This document shows positions 45,601 through 64,000 of a DNA stretch of 64,000 bases, in pieces. Under the pieces are notes generated by a model, which worked only from the letters and a program-made list of their open reading frames with translations, ran no database searches and was not told the DNA's origin. Both the position numbers and the translations under genes were made by a program. The stretch covers positions 570,417 through 634,416 of the forward strand of contig NW_019775946.1 of assembly GCF_001039355.2 (NCBI RefSeq), in the 5' to 3' direction. Source of the DNA: Lingula anatina (Eukaryota > Brachiopoda > Lingulata > Lingulida > Lingulidae). Within the stretch, counting starts at the first letter, position 1. Each line of letters begins with the position of its first letter.

Positions 45601-48600
45601 TTGGCATTGTCCTCATACACCCAATCTGGTTCTCTAGGGGAATTCCTTAAATTAAAGAGCTCCAATGAGATATTATACCAACACGTCTGTTTAGATCATA
45701 TAAAATGTATGGACAATGTAATAGGTATGTGCAATAATTTCGAATATTATGTTTTTCTTCTTAATGGATATATCTTTAAAGATTAAACTTACAGTGACAA
45801 ATTGTTAACTTAAATGTTTCTCTTCCAAGTGAATCAAATAAAGTTATGAAATACTGTAAACATGGTAATGCCAGTCGCCTTGTATATGTTAATTAGAATT
45901 AACGTTTTTCCACACAATTCTAACTAGGCTTTCAGGGCCATGAATGCCCAATTATAAGCAAACAAAATAACATAATTTGATGGTCATTCCAGTCATCTTG
46001 CATACGTACCCTTCTGAGGTAGGCTGTGTTCCAGGATACCTGTAATATGTGATCCTTTGATCTACATTTGGTGATGTCTCAGCAACACTCCTGGGACTGT
46101 TCAGTTTGTCACTATAGGCCACCCTGCCGTCTCCCTTGTGGTAGGTCTGTGGACTGACGTTGGAAACTTTCTTTGGAGGCTCAGTTCTATGAGAGTTGTT
46201 ACAAAATTGTAGGTAAATAACACACATTGGTTTCATCTTTGTATTTATAATTTTAATCAAACAAAATTGTAGGTACATATTTTTTTATACCTGCTATTGC
46301 AATATGTAAAAGATGTGTAGGTTAGAAATCTTTTAATGTTTACAGTTTATACAATGCATAATTATTTTACAGCTCTTGTGTATGAAAGCAAATTATTACA
46401 ACAAACCTAAAGTTCTTTTTCAATCACAAAAACTTTTAAATGTTAAAAACTATAGCATACTTTGGTTGCCCAGATTGAAGCTGAGATCTATAATCCTTTG
46501 TTGCTGATCCAATGTAGGACAAAAATTTTTCATAGTTGACTTGTCCTGGGTGATCAGGAGATACAAATAAAGATGCTGCCAGTCGAACTGTTTGTGGAGG
46601 TAAATACACCTGGAAGAGAGGATACATGGTTTATAGTACATTCTATTTACTATTAATTTCTTTTTATCAAAGGCAATATTGAAGTGCATGAATCCAGTAG
46701 AAAAACAATTAAGAATCCACAGCTCCAAGGAAAGTTTTGTCACTTTTAGTCTCCATTTCAGAAGGTACGTGTACTGGGTATGCATATAAACACAGCTTTC
46801 TTTATCAGAGAGAACAAAAAAGAAAAGATAAGTTTAGCTACCCACTGCTATATATAACGTAATCAAATTTGACAGTATAAATGTTAAAACTCAGATTTCA
46901 CTCTTAAAATTTCTCTTGGTTTAGAGGGAATCACGCTGCAAATCATCATAAAGTGTAAAAAGTTATGAATTTGTGCTTGCACACACATGTATGTACACTG
47001 TATGTAGGCCAGTGCTGAAACTCAAAATTATGAAATAAAAGCAATGAATAATAATATTAGTAGCATAAAGAGTGCAATATTCACTTCAATGTGCATTAAA
47101 AACAAAAGAAGCACAGAAAATGAAAGCTTTAAATCCACAAGAAGAAACTTGGTTGTAAATCTTTCAGTCTCACAACATTTACCTTCGCTTTTGAATAAGC
47201 CTGAAATGTAATAAAAACTGTGGTTGATAACACATTCGAAACAGAATGGACACCATTCATATATATTGAAATGGTATGTATAAGTTTTATATGTGGCACT
47301 GATAGAAGATATGACCTGGCCATTTCAATAAATAAATGTACAAAACAAAGTACATGTACATTTGTCATGAATAAATGACATTATTACAACATGGGCTCTG
47401 TAATTTACTGAAACAAAGTGCCATCAAGGTACGTATCAGAGAACATGATACACATACTTCAACAAACTTATATTTTCTTGATTTACAAAGACATTAAAGG
47501 TTAGTGACCTTAACTGATTATATGACATGGGTAAATTTAATCCTACCTGCATTTTAGACAAGGAGTGCTGGAGATCTTCAAACAGAATCCACCCAGTTAA
47601 ATGTTTATCATATCCTGTCAGTTCCAGGTACAAATCTCTCATGAGCTGAGGGTCATACCTTCCCAGACCTTCATTGATTTGATTTAAAAGAGTCAATTCC
47701 TCTTGTTTTGTCAGCCGAACAGCATGTGAAGGCATGTTTCCACCATAACCAAGATGCTTCTGGAACATGTCCTTATCATTGTTATCATCAAAGTCTGTCT
47801 GTGTGCCTTCCTCTACATCAGTCTGAGTAGATTCACTCCTAAAGTGTTGACTGTTGTGGATAGGGGGCAGTATAGTATGTGGGTTCAGGGGTCCCCTCCC
47901 CTGACTTACTTTGTGGAAATGAGAATTGTGTATGTCCTAAAATTATAATCACAAAAAGTTACAATTGTGAGGAACATATAAATGTGTAATCTTGTATACA
48001 TATTTATGGGATTTTATTATTATTTTGATAAGGAATCTGAAAATGCTAGTAATTATAACAATCTTCATGACTTATCCACATTAATATACTACAGGTACTT
48101 ATTGTTATTACTAGTAGTTAAAGAAATTGTTTAATTGCACATAAACGGGCCAGCCTTTTATAATAAATTATGTGAAATCACAAACAAAATATAGAAAAGT
48201 ATATCAAATGCAATAAAAATCTAATAAAATCTCAAAGTGACTCTCAGATGTTGCTTTTTGATGAAAAAAGACATGCCATGAAGGAATTAACTTTACCTTC
48301 TGTGCACTAGAAAACCCCCACTGGGATGTGTTTCTGTCAGCATTGGTGAGAACCTTGGGATCAAAATGATTGGGTTTCTCTGTAATGGGTGCCAGTGCAC
48401 TGCCTGACTTGGGACTTGTTTTCCCAGTGCTAAAAGTAAAATATTGTACAATCTTACATGTACCCTGGTACGATAATGTAATGTTTATGAATGGTATTTA
48501 TAACTGACTCACAATTGACAGGTATATACATGTACAATTCTAGGAAATAAAATGCCATTCTGCTACCCTGACATGAATACAACATTCATAATATTCGAGT

Positions 48601-51214
48601 ACAAACTGTATTGGTAGATAAAAGTACTGCATCCTGTTTTTAAATTAAACTAAATAAGATTTTGATACAAAACAGGATATTGGGAACTATACATACAATA
48701 TAAGTATATCCCAATGAAAATAGTTAATAAATGTGAAGACAATTCATAATGTGATTGAGGCACACCTCATGTCTTAATTGCCTCTGTCAATAATGCTCCA
48801 TCCTTGTATTGTAATATTTAGTATTGATAAAAATGTTCATGTAACATTTTTATTTCCTGATGTACAGACCTTGTACACTGTTGAATAGAAACTTGAACAG
48901 AAGAGAGGTCAGTGATTAACAGCAGTACAATATGTACCCAGTAAGTAATCTATTTAAATCAATGCCCCTACCTTTATTCTCTAATAATTGGGAGACTGCC
49001 AAGACTGAGCGTGCGGGATGCAGGTGTATTGATTTAACAATAGCCAATAGTTTCTCATGCAAGTTAATTAAATGGATCGAGCCGGGTTTTCTATATTAAT
49101 TAATATACGGATAATGGGTGATAAAGTAAGCTTACAGAGCTCAGAAGGATAATATGGAAGATTACTCACATTAGAGTCTGGGCTCAACATTACTATTAGC
49201 ATGGTATAGGCTGCTGCATATGTATGGCAGCAAATAGAAAGCTTATTTTTATGAAAATTGTACTGAAATCTAAAACATAATTGAATTCATTTCAATTCCA
49301 TAGCTGCTGATATATGTCCAGGTACAATTAATCTAACAGCTGATTTTTTTATACATTTTAGATGTGATTGCATACAGCCACTCATGATCTTATAATGTGG
49401 AAGAATTCTCAACTGTTCAATGTATGCAACCTGTTGCAGCCTACAACAATATGCTTTCACTAGAAAAAATTAGAAGTCTCCCAATATAAAATCCCAGTCT
49501 ATATTATACTTACTCATCTAATACCATGACCGTCTTTCCCCCAACAATCTTGACCCTTACATTGGGACTGTCAGTTGTACCAAAGGGAGCATTAGTGGTA
49601 GTGACATTCTTACTGATTGCATATTGCACATCAGGTATGTCACTCTGAAACAAACAAAAGAATAACAACCACAATCAGAATACAAAGAAATATTAGTATA
49701 ATTTCTAATTGACAATTTAATATACCAGTAACAATTGTCAAGAATTTTATTCACGTGGTCATAGCTAGAATACAGTGACAGATTAAAGGATGATTGATGC
49801 CCTAAACCTCTCTTCATCTTCAAAAAGGCTATGACACTGTCTTAGTGGCAGGTCTTTTGAAGCATTTTAATAATGAAATAATTCATGCTATAATTGGCAT
49901 TGTGAGTAAAGCTGAAAAAAAAAAAAAAAACCACCGCATAAAACTAAAAATTGAATCAATTTAAGGGAAAGAAAGGGATTAGAAAAATACATCATTAACA
50001 GTTACTGTATTTCAAGTAGGCATACCACCATTGCTTAGTAGTTTTAGTCCTTGATAATTGTTCAAATACCTTAGAAAGTGCCTCTAATGTGTTTATTTTA
50101 AAACCCCGCAAACTGTCACTCTTAGAAAGAGATAAAATCTTTTTTAATTACTGTAAAGCTAATAATTCAAATACACTTAAAATACTAAGTATCAGCCTCC
50201 AAGGTGTTTCAGTGGGCTCCACCTTAAATAAATATATCACCATTAATATTTGTCATATCTAATGTTCTTTAACAACTTAAAGATGTTATTGGCAAAGCAA
50301 ACTTATGACTGATGGTATGTAGGAGAAGGCTCAGCAATTTCACACCAGCAAATAATTCAAACAGATTGCAAACAAACAAATTAACATACTCAGTAATTAA
50401 CAATCAGGTTGAGATATATAAAAATATGAGATACAGAGTAGAAAAAAATATTTAAAACAAAATAAAAGAAAAAGGCAAACTTTTTCTTGGAAGATAATAT
50501 TTAATGTAGCTTCGCATCAGCAACAAGTGATTTTCTCTTTTTCCAACATGTATTCAAAAATAAGATGAATAATAACTCATGCTCTCCTCCAATAGACAAT
50601 AAACACCAACAATTCTCCAAGGAAATAAATGTTTAAGTTTCACTAAAATTTACATTCACATATTTTGTTAAACACTGCAAAAATTATTTTACCTCATCTG
50701 ACCAGCGCTTGACGTTTGAAGGGATAAATAATATACACCATTAGCCCATTTCTCTACATGTGCACACACTTATACAATTTCATTGTACTAAATAATCATG
50801 TAAAGGTCAGAAAATGGCTAAATCTAACACACAAAATATAGGCTTCTCTAAATTGATAAAATCGACCATATCCAAAACTAAGAGAAAAAACATCTAATTG
50901 AATTATCAATTTCATCAAACTTCAAAGCAAGCCAAAAGTTTATTTCCAGGGTTCTATTGAATAGAAGCACAGGCACTAATAATACATTTCATCTACACTT
51001 AAATTAAGGAACGCTTTCACCTTACTGATTCTTCCAGGTTCGTGGTGATGTCGAGGAATTTTGTGACAAACTAAAACACATGCACTGGAAAGCCACGAAG
51101 CAGTCCTATTGCTAAATAACAATACAACGGTCATCACTTATCAGAACAAGTCTTAATTTGTGGCGATGGACTCGAGAACCAAGCCAAACTTACCCTTCTC
51201 CCCAGTTTTGGCAT
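42698..51214 (-). CDS. C1orf87: EF-hand protein of the C1orf87 (CREF) family
   Basis: Exons (-): 51214-51194, 49644-49514, 48429-48297, 47936-47547, 47200-47183, 46609-46461, 46186-46010, 45645-45480, 45278-45184, 45011-44849, 44517-44314, 43310-43202, 42864-42698; phases close, 640 aa (human C1orf87 546). Landmarks shared with the human protein as I recall it: an N-terminal VKIVGGK patch (human VKIIGSK); LLNQINEGLGRYDP ... FEDLQHSLSKM; VNYEKFLSYIGSATKDY; LLRIIEDTFLQSKDEIDLEK; and the C-terminal PWFQRFMKLANALYESDTDH followed by SGALPEDEVERL ... VYIDPLLQKLGL. Helix-loop-helix segments resemble EF hands; DTDHSGALPEDE is the best-preserved calcium loop and others look degenerate. Function in animals is poorly known. 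Intron 1 is long; the 5' end faces PBK. The start ATG gives MPKLGRR in a 21-nt coding exon. Confidence 0.85.
43029..43184. repeat. Minisatellite, about five copies of a 31-bp unit
   Basis: Degenerate tandem copies of a unit close to TTATGAAGCATGTTATTTGG plus ATGCCACAT start at about 43031, 43061, 43098, 43129 and 43160. The array lies in the last intron of the C1orf87-like gene and ends about 18 bp before exon 43202-43310. Confidence 0.85.
44034..44104 (-). other. Possible alternative exon of the C1orf87-like gene (71 nt)
   Basis: It has a good acceptor (CACTCTAG) and a strong donor (CA then GTAAGATAG), and in the frame of the preceding exon it reads KARESLQRQQEVEHTRSQHV, a plausible continuation of the helix before it. 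Its length is not a multiple of three, so splicing it in shifts the next exon into an early stop. The main chain skips it in phase. It could be a poison exon or a false exon. Confidence 0.35.
48430..49513 (-). other. Intron 2 of the C1orf87-like gene
   Basis: The segment at about 48950-49480 looks less random than the other introns. It is rich in homeodomain-like TAAT/ATTA cores, including ttaattaaatggatcgag near 49065 and attaattaatatac near 49095, but has no ORF. It may be regulatory; nothing else is recognised. Confidence 0.25.
49645..51193 (-). other. Intron 1 of the C1orf87-like gene
   Basis: AT-rich, with a short poly-A run near 49916. No inverted repeats, ORF or RNA gene recognised. 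Confidence 0.5.
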
Positions 51215-52207
51215 CTTCTTAATTAATTAAGTACTTCAAACTTGGCAGAAGAAAGGGAACATAACGTTTTATATATCACGCAAGGTCACATTTCATGTGT
51301 CACTCCACAGGGAGACTGATCAATTTCACTGGAAAGGTTGCCCAGTTGTTGTTTGCGGTAGTCACCCGTACGTACTGAAATCAGCACGCTTTTAGATATT
51401 TAGTTTTGAATAAATAGCTGGCTTGTTTTTAAGCCAAACTCATCATAGCATATTATCATTTGTACAATATGAGTGATTATTATATACAAATGAGTAGAGT
51501 AATATATGTAAATTATACATCCTCAAGGACAGTATAATTACTAAACTAATACCAGATTTGAACTTAGTTGACACAGGAAATAACCAGTTACCACTAATAC
51601 ATTCAGTTATTAAATATTCAAATCTTTCCAGTTTGTAAAGTAGTACTTTGAAAACTAATTAGAAAAGCAATACATATCAAAACGGCTTGTTGTAAATGTA
51701 TTATTATTATTATTCAATAGTATTAATATTGTACTCCCTCTGTCAATAATCTTTTATGATTGGAGATTTATTTGTATTGTAGCCCGTCAGTTTCAAAATG
51801 TGTTACTAGTCACAAAACCAATAAGTCTTACCTTGTTTAGTAATCAAGCTGGAGAAGGGCACCAAACTCGATTAAATCAATACGGATTATATAAACGGTA
51901 AATATGTGCAGGGTTTATTGACGATTTACATGTTTAAAAGTAGCAGATTAAAATTCAAGTGCTGTAGGTCTGCGATTTTTTTGACAGAAAATGACTACCA
52001 ATCCAATGTCAGTTTGTCATTGTCAAATGACATTTTCATCTTTCATTGAACCTGGCGGCAGGGAGAGGGTTTTGCCCGTTGTCGTTATTAATGATATATA
52101 TGTGTGTGTGCGTGTGTGTGTGTGTGTGTGTGCCTTTTCTGCCTTTATTTCCCATTCCCCTGCTAAATGTTCTATTATTTTTCAGACAGTTTGACGCTAC
52201 ACAAAAC
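51215..52207. promoter_or_regulatory. Intergenic region between C1orf87-like (-) and PBK (+) start codons
   Basis: About 1 kb with both genes pointing outward. An acceptor (ttatttttcag) at 52185 precedes the PBK start exon, so PBK probably has a noncoding 5' exon further left, perhaps around 51990-52090. A TGTTTGC forkhead-like site lies near 51350, close to the C1orf87-like start. Exact promoters are not resolvable. Confidence 0.5.
52101..52132. repeat. (GT)n microsatellite
   Basis: About 16 GT units with one interruption, between the C1orf87-like and PBK starts. Confidence 0.95.
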
Positions 52208-55176
52208 ATGGATTTCAAAACTCCAGTCAGAGCTCCACACTTAAGGAAATCCATCAGTCATTCAAGCCCACGTGTCTCAATACCACCATCACCATTTATG
52301 AAGAAACTAGGATATGGAACTGGTAAAACATGTTTGTTACCGTACATGTACAGTTTTTTTTTTTTTTTTTTTTTTTACCAGCATTTATTTGGTCATTTCT
52401 GAGATATTAAAATCCAGACAGCTTTTGTTAAAATTTCTCTAGCAAATTGACTGAGAGACAGTTGTTAAATTGAAACTCTACACATTTTCCTTGATAGTTT
52501 CTTTAATTAACAGAAAAAAAATTGAGGATACATACTGTATTTCTCTTGCGGCAGCTGTCAAACTACCTGCTCCAAGATATGGTATACTCAGTACCTTAGA
52601 TTTTGAATAAAGAAGCTATTATGTTAACTTCATTATGTTAAGTAAGTCATTTACACTGTAACAGTAGATGGAATTCTTTACTGAAGAAAAAAATAACTGA
52701 TAAGAATGACAGTGAATTGAGCTGACTTACATGGTCAAAATTAAAAATCTACAGTTCTAAGTGAAATATTTGTCCACAGTAATTTTTTTATCAATTAATT
52801 GACTTTCAGGTATCAATGTTTACCTTTTGCCAAATGACAGGACTCCCTCTACACCTAGCAGAGTGCTGTCTCCTTGGGCTGTCAAGAAGATAAACAGGAG
52901 TTGTGCCTCTGAACATTTATCAACGTAATATAATTAACGAATTAATTAATTACATACGTACAAATATTATAGTTAAGCTCTATTTTTATCTGTAAGTTTT
53001 TAATTTAATTTAAATTCAAATTATCAAACTTTTTCAGACAGCATACAACAACCATTTTCTACACAATACAGTATATTTTACGGAATTATTTGTTGAAATA
53101 GTTTTGCCCTGTTCTGTTTAATTCATTTTAATTTTAAGGGTTTAGATAGTATGTTAGAAAAAGTTTAAAAAAAGTATGACCAGATGTATGCCTGCAGGTT
53201 ATTCTTGTGAATATTAATTATCTCTTAAAATAACTGATTTTCAGGTATGAAGAGAGACTGCAGACTGAGGCAAAAATTCTCAAATCCCTGTGTCATCCTA
53301 ATATTGTTGGATACAGAGGTACCTCAAGGTATACAGTGTTTTTTCAGAATATGTGATAAATTGATAATAACAATTTATTAAATATTTTCAGTTTAATGCG
53401 AATATCTTTGCAATAATTAGTTTGTAAGTGACTCTGAATGAAGTGCCCCAGCTACATCCTTCCTGTTTAACTTGTTATTAAATGTCATCGATCTAATTGT
53501 TTGTCTCTCATAAACAAATATAAAGTGCAGTTTTGCATCGGGCTTTGTTTGTTATTCATCTGATTTTATTCGGTGTTATTTTACATGCATATATAGGGCA
53601 AAGGATGGAACACTGTGTCTATGTATGGAAAGTAGTGAAAGATCTCTACAAGCTCTGATTGAACAGAGGCAGGAGGAAGCTAAAGGTCCATTCCCTGTTG
53701 ACCAGATTATTAAGGTATAAGGTCTCTTCTTGTACAATCTGCTCAAATGTTTTAAGTTTTAAATGATATAGTCTACACATATATATTATAAGTAGCTCAC
53801 CTAGCCAATAACGGCCAGCACTGGGGCAATGTAGTTGTGGGTCGCCTAACGTAGGATACCTAATCCATCTATAATACAATCTACACAATGTCATCCTATA
53901 TATAGACACTGTGATACATATATGAAGATTGAAAAGGGAGATTTGTGGGTTCATAATGACTGTGGTAATTCAACTCATTAAAAATTCTGTGTAGCAGAAA
54001 ATTTTTTATGAAATGCATAGATACTTTTAGTTGAAGATATAAGATTCCCCACCTTCCATTTCAGGTGGCCAGCAATGTTGCTTCTGCATTAGAGTACCTG
54101 CACAATGAGAAGAAACTCCTCCATGGAGATTTGAAAAGTGGCAATATCCTTGTTAAGGGCAACTTTGATGAAGTAAAGCTGTGCGACTTTGGTGTCTCTG
54201 TTGAACTGAATGATACTCTTCAAGGGCTAAAGAATCCGGAAGACTGGTATATTGGAACAGAACCTTGGACAGCAAAAGAAGCATTAGATCCAGATTTTGA
54301 TGAAGACTGCAGACCAAAAGGTATTATATACTGAAGTAGCTGATAAAGAATCGCTAGAGTTTGAAAGTAGCTGGATTTGGCATTCAAAAATGAGGAAATT
54401 CACACATACACTCAACACACACTTTTTAAAGCATTGTTTCCATTGCTGAATTTTATACAGTCCCAAAAAAGTTAAATTTGCACTATCTCATATACTTAAA
54501 CTTGGAAGAAAATGTAACTGTGTTAATTTTTTTTTTTTTTCATTTCATTCAAGTTTCCCTCAGTGACAAAACTGACATTTATGCCTTTGGCTGTGTGATC
54601 TACGAGATGCTGTCTCTATGTACACCTCACAGTGAGTTTTTTGATATGGATGAACCTGAAGATTCAGAGGAAGAATCATTAGCCTTTGATGAAGATGCAT
54701 ATAGGTGAGATTTTCCCTATAAAATCCATCACTGACAATTTTTTTAAACAAAATTCTGAAAACTGGATTAATTATCACTACAAGAATACCTCAAATAAAA
54801 TGCCAAGTTATATTATATATCATAAACAGTAACTCCCACCACTTGCTGCAGACAAGTTTAAGAAGTGCCTTGACGACCCATGAAAACCATTTGAGGTAGT
54901 TCTGTGTAATCTCATGTATCATTTCTCCTATATAGGGTCATAAATAATTTATTTAAAGCTGACACCAAAAATGATTCTTTTTATTGCAGAGAATCTCTTG
55001 GCACTATACCTCTCCTACCACCTCATTTAGTGTACAGTGCCAGTCATAAGCCCATGATAGAGTTGTTCTGCATCTGCTGTAGTGAGGACCCAAATCAGAG
55101 GCCATCTGCTAAAGACATATCAGCTGCTCTGCAGGACAAAGAGAACTTAAAGCCAACTTGTCAGAAGTTATTCTGA
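52208..55176 (+). CDS. PBK: PDZ-binding kinase / TOPK mitotic MAPKK-like kinase
   Basis: Serine/threonine kinase active in mitosis, activated by CDK1-cyclin B in mammals. Exons: 52208-52322, 52810-52924, 53245-53328, 53597-53714, 54065-54320, 54554-54704, 54990-55176; phases close, 341 aa (human 322). N-terminal FKTP and IPPSPFMKKLGYGTGINVYL (human [20 protein letters not shown]) hold the Gly-rich loop and a CDK-type TP site. Catalytic Lys in PWAVKKIN; catalytic loop LLHGDLKSGNI; metal-binding CDFGVS; substrate segment YIGTEPWTAKEAL; TDIYAFGCVIYEMLSL; acidic stretch EPEDSEEESLAFDEDAYR, as in human. It ends NLKPTCQKLF, without the C-terminal T-x-V motif that gives the human protein its name. 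A KEN tripeptide lies near the C-terminus. Confidence 0.95.
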
Positions 55177-55705
55177 GAGGTTGAATTTTTTGTTTTTATG
55201 TTATCTCTTTTAAAGTATTGTAAGAACCATATTTACATTGGCAATGGTTGCCTTTTATTAGTGACTTTTGATAGGGAAAAGGTTAGATTCACTTTGTGTA
55301 TATAATTCTCAAATCAGCTGGCAGGCACTGTTAATTTAACTGATAAAGTGCCAAATGATAATTTCTGCTTTATGCTTCAATGTTGTACATTTTGTTTCTT
55401 AATTTATGAAAATGTTTTGGATGTAATATGTGAATGCTTTATTGTGTAGTAACATGATAACTAACTATCAGAAAAGTAGGAAGTATTTTGTACATGTATG
55501 TTTTTTTATTAAAAAATATATCTATTATAAACAAATGTACACGTATAATTATTTGTACATATAAATGAATGTTAAATGAAAAATACATGGTCATTAATGC
55601 ATGTTGTTTACTTGTAGTTAATGTCTCATTTAAACTGTCCATCTTGGATCTTTATTCAAAACAACATCCTTAAAGCGGTCAGTTTCCCAATACATAGTAA
55701 ATGGT
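55177..55705. other. Facing 3' UTRs of PBK (+) and MCM9 (-)
   Basis: About 530 bp between the stop codons. No plus-strand AATAAA is seen; an ATTAAA variant near 55507 could serve PBK. A minus-strand AATAAA (TTTATT at 55651-55656) lies 50-55 bp after the MCM9 stop, implying a very short MCM9 3' UTR. Confidence 0.5.
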
Positions 55706-63795
<8,090 letters not shown>

Positions 63796-64000
63796 GATTC
63801 TTAAACCATGTATCAGAAAACTGAACAGAGAGGTTTAAATTCTGAAACATAAAACAATGAAATTTCAAAACAATCAAATTCACATTAGTCATTATACTTA
63901 ATGATGCACTTTGTGATTCTTTATGTGGATTCAATTAAAATATCATATAACCCAAACCTTTTTTATTTTAAATAAGTAAACATTGCATAACAATTGTAAG
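63796..64000 (-). other. MCM9 5' UTR and upstream intron
   Basis: An acceptor (minus-strand ATGTTTCAG) at 63842 precedes the ATG-bearing exon, so the rest of the window is 5' UTR intron. The MCM9 promoter lies outside. Confidence 0.55.

Noticed and set aside
49557-49823. 88-aa minus-strand ORF reading through the C1orf87-like exon into intron 1
   Set aside because: Out of frame with the conserved VKIVGGK reading and crosses a good acceptor at 49645.

Overview
This is a nuclear genomic window from an invertebrate animal. Genes are split into many short exons with GT/AG introns of roughly 100 bp to 2.3 kb. The sequence is AT-rich, carries microsatellites and small inverted-repeat elements, and every recognisable gene is a conserved metazoan gene. 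The set (UHRF1, DHCR24, STIL, MCM9, C1orf87-like) contains genes lost from flies and nematodes. A lophotrochozoan (mollusc, brachiopod or annelid) is my best guess, but I cannot name the species. There is no bacterial, viral or CRISPR content.

Layout, left to right: MED26 (+, 5' end outside the window), STIL (-), CMPK1 (+), UHRF1 (-), DHCR24 (+), an unassigned coiled-coil gene (-), a C1orf87-like EF-hand gene (-), PBK/TOPK (+) and MCM9 (-; the whole CDS is inside, the 5' UTR runs off the right edge). I rebuilt exon chains by hand from splice sites and reading phase. The complete chains give STIL about 1479 aa, CMPK1 220 aa, UHRF1 930 aa, DHCR24 518 aa, coiled-coil 391 aa, C1orf87-like 640 aa, PBK 341 aa and MCM9 1175 aa. 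Genes alternate in head-to-head pairs (STIL/CMPK1, UHRF1/DHCR24, C1orf87/PBK) and tail-to-tail pairs (MED26/STIL, CMPK1/UHRF1, DHCR24/coiled-coil, PBK/MCM9), so almost all intergenic space is either a shared promoter or facing 3' UTRs.

Four genes act in the proliferative cell cycle: STIL (centriole duplication), UHRF1 (maintenance DNA methylation), PBK (mitotic kinase) and MCM9 (recombination helicase). CMPK1 supplies pyrimidine nucleotides. The STIL-CMPK1 head-to-head pair is also found in the human genome. The shared UHRF1/DHCR24 promoter holds a textbook E2F site.

The accessory content is mobile DNA inside introns: a 1.9-kb element with about 290-bp terminal inverted repeats in the STIL 5' UTR intron; a second 1.9-kb inverted-repeat element in a UHRF1 intron that carries a small two-exon ORF with a PCNA-binding (PIP-box) motif; and three shorter palindromic MITE-like elements in CMPK1, UHRF1 and DHCR24 introns. 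I did not find a new multi-gene system. The most unusual items are the PIP-box ORF in the UHRF1 intron element, a possible RING-less UHRF1 isoform, a 165-aa acidic insert in the UHRF1 tandem Tudor domain, and the unassigned coiled-coil gene.
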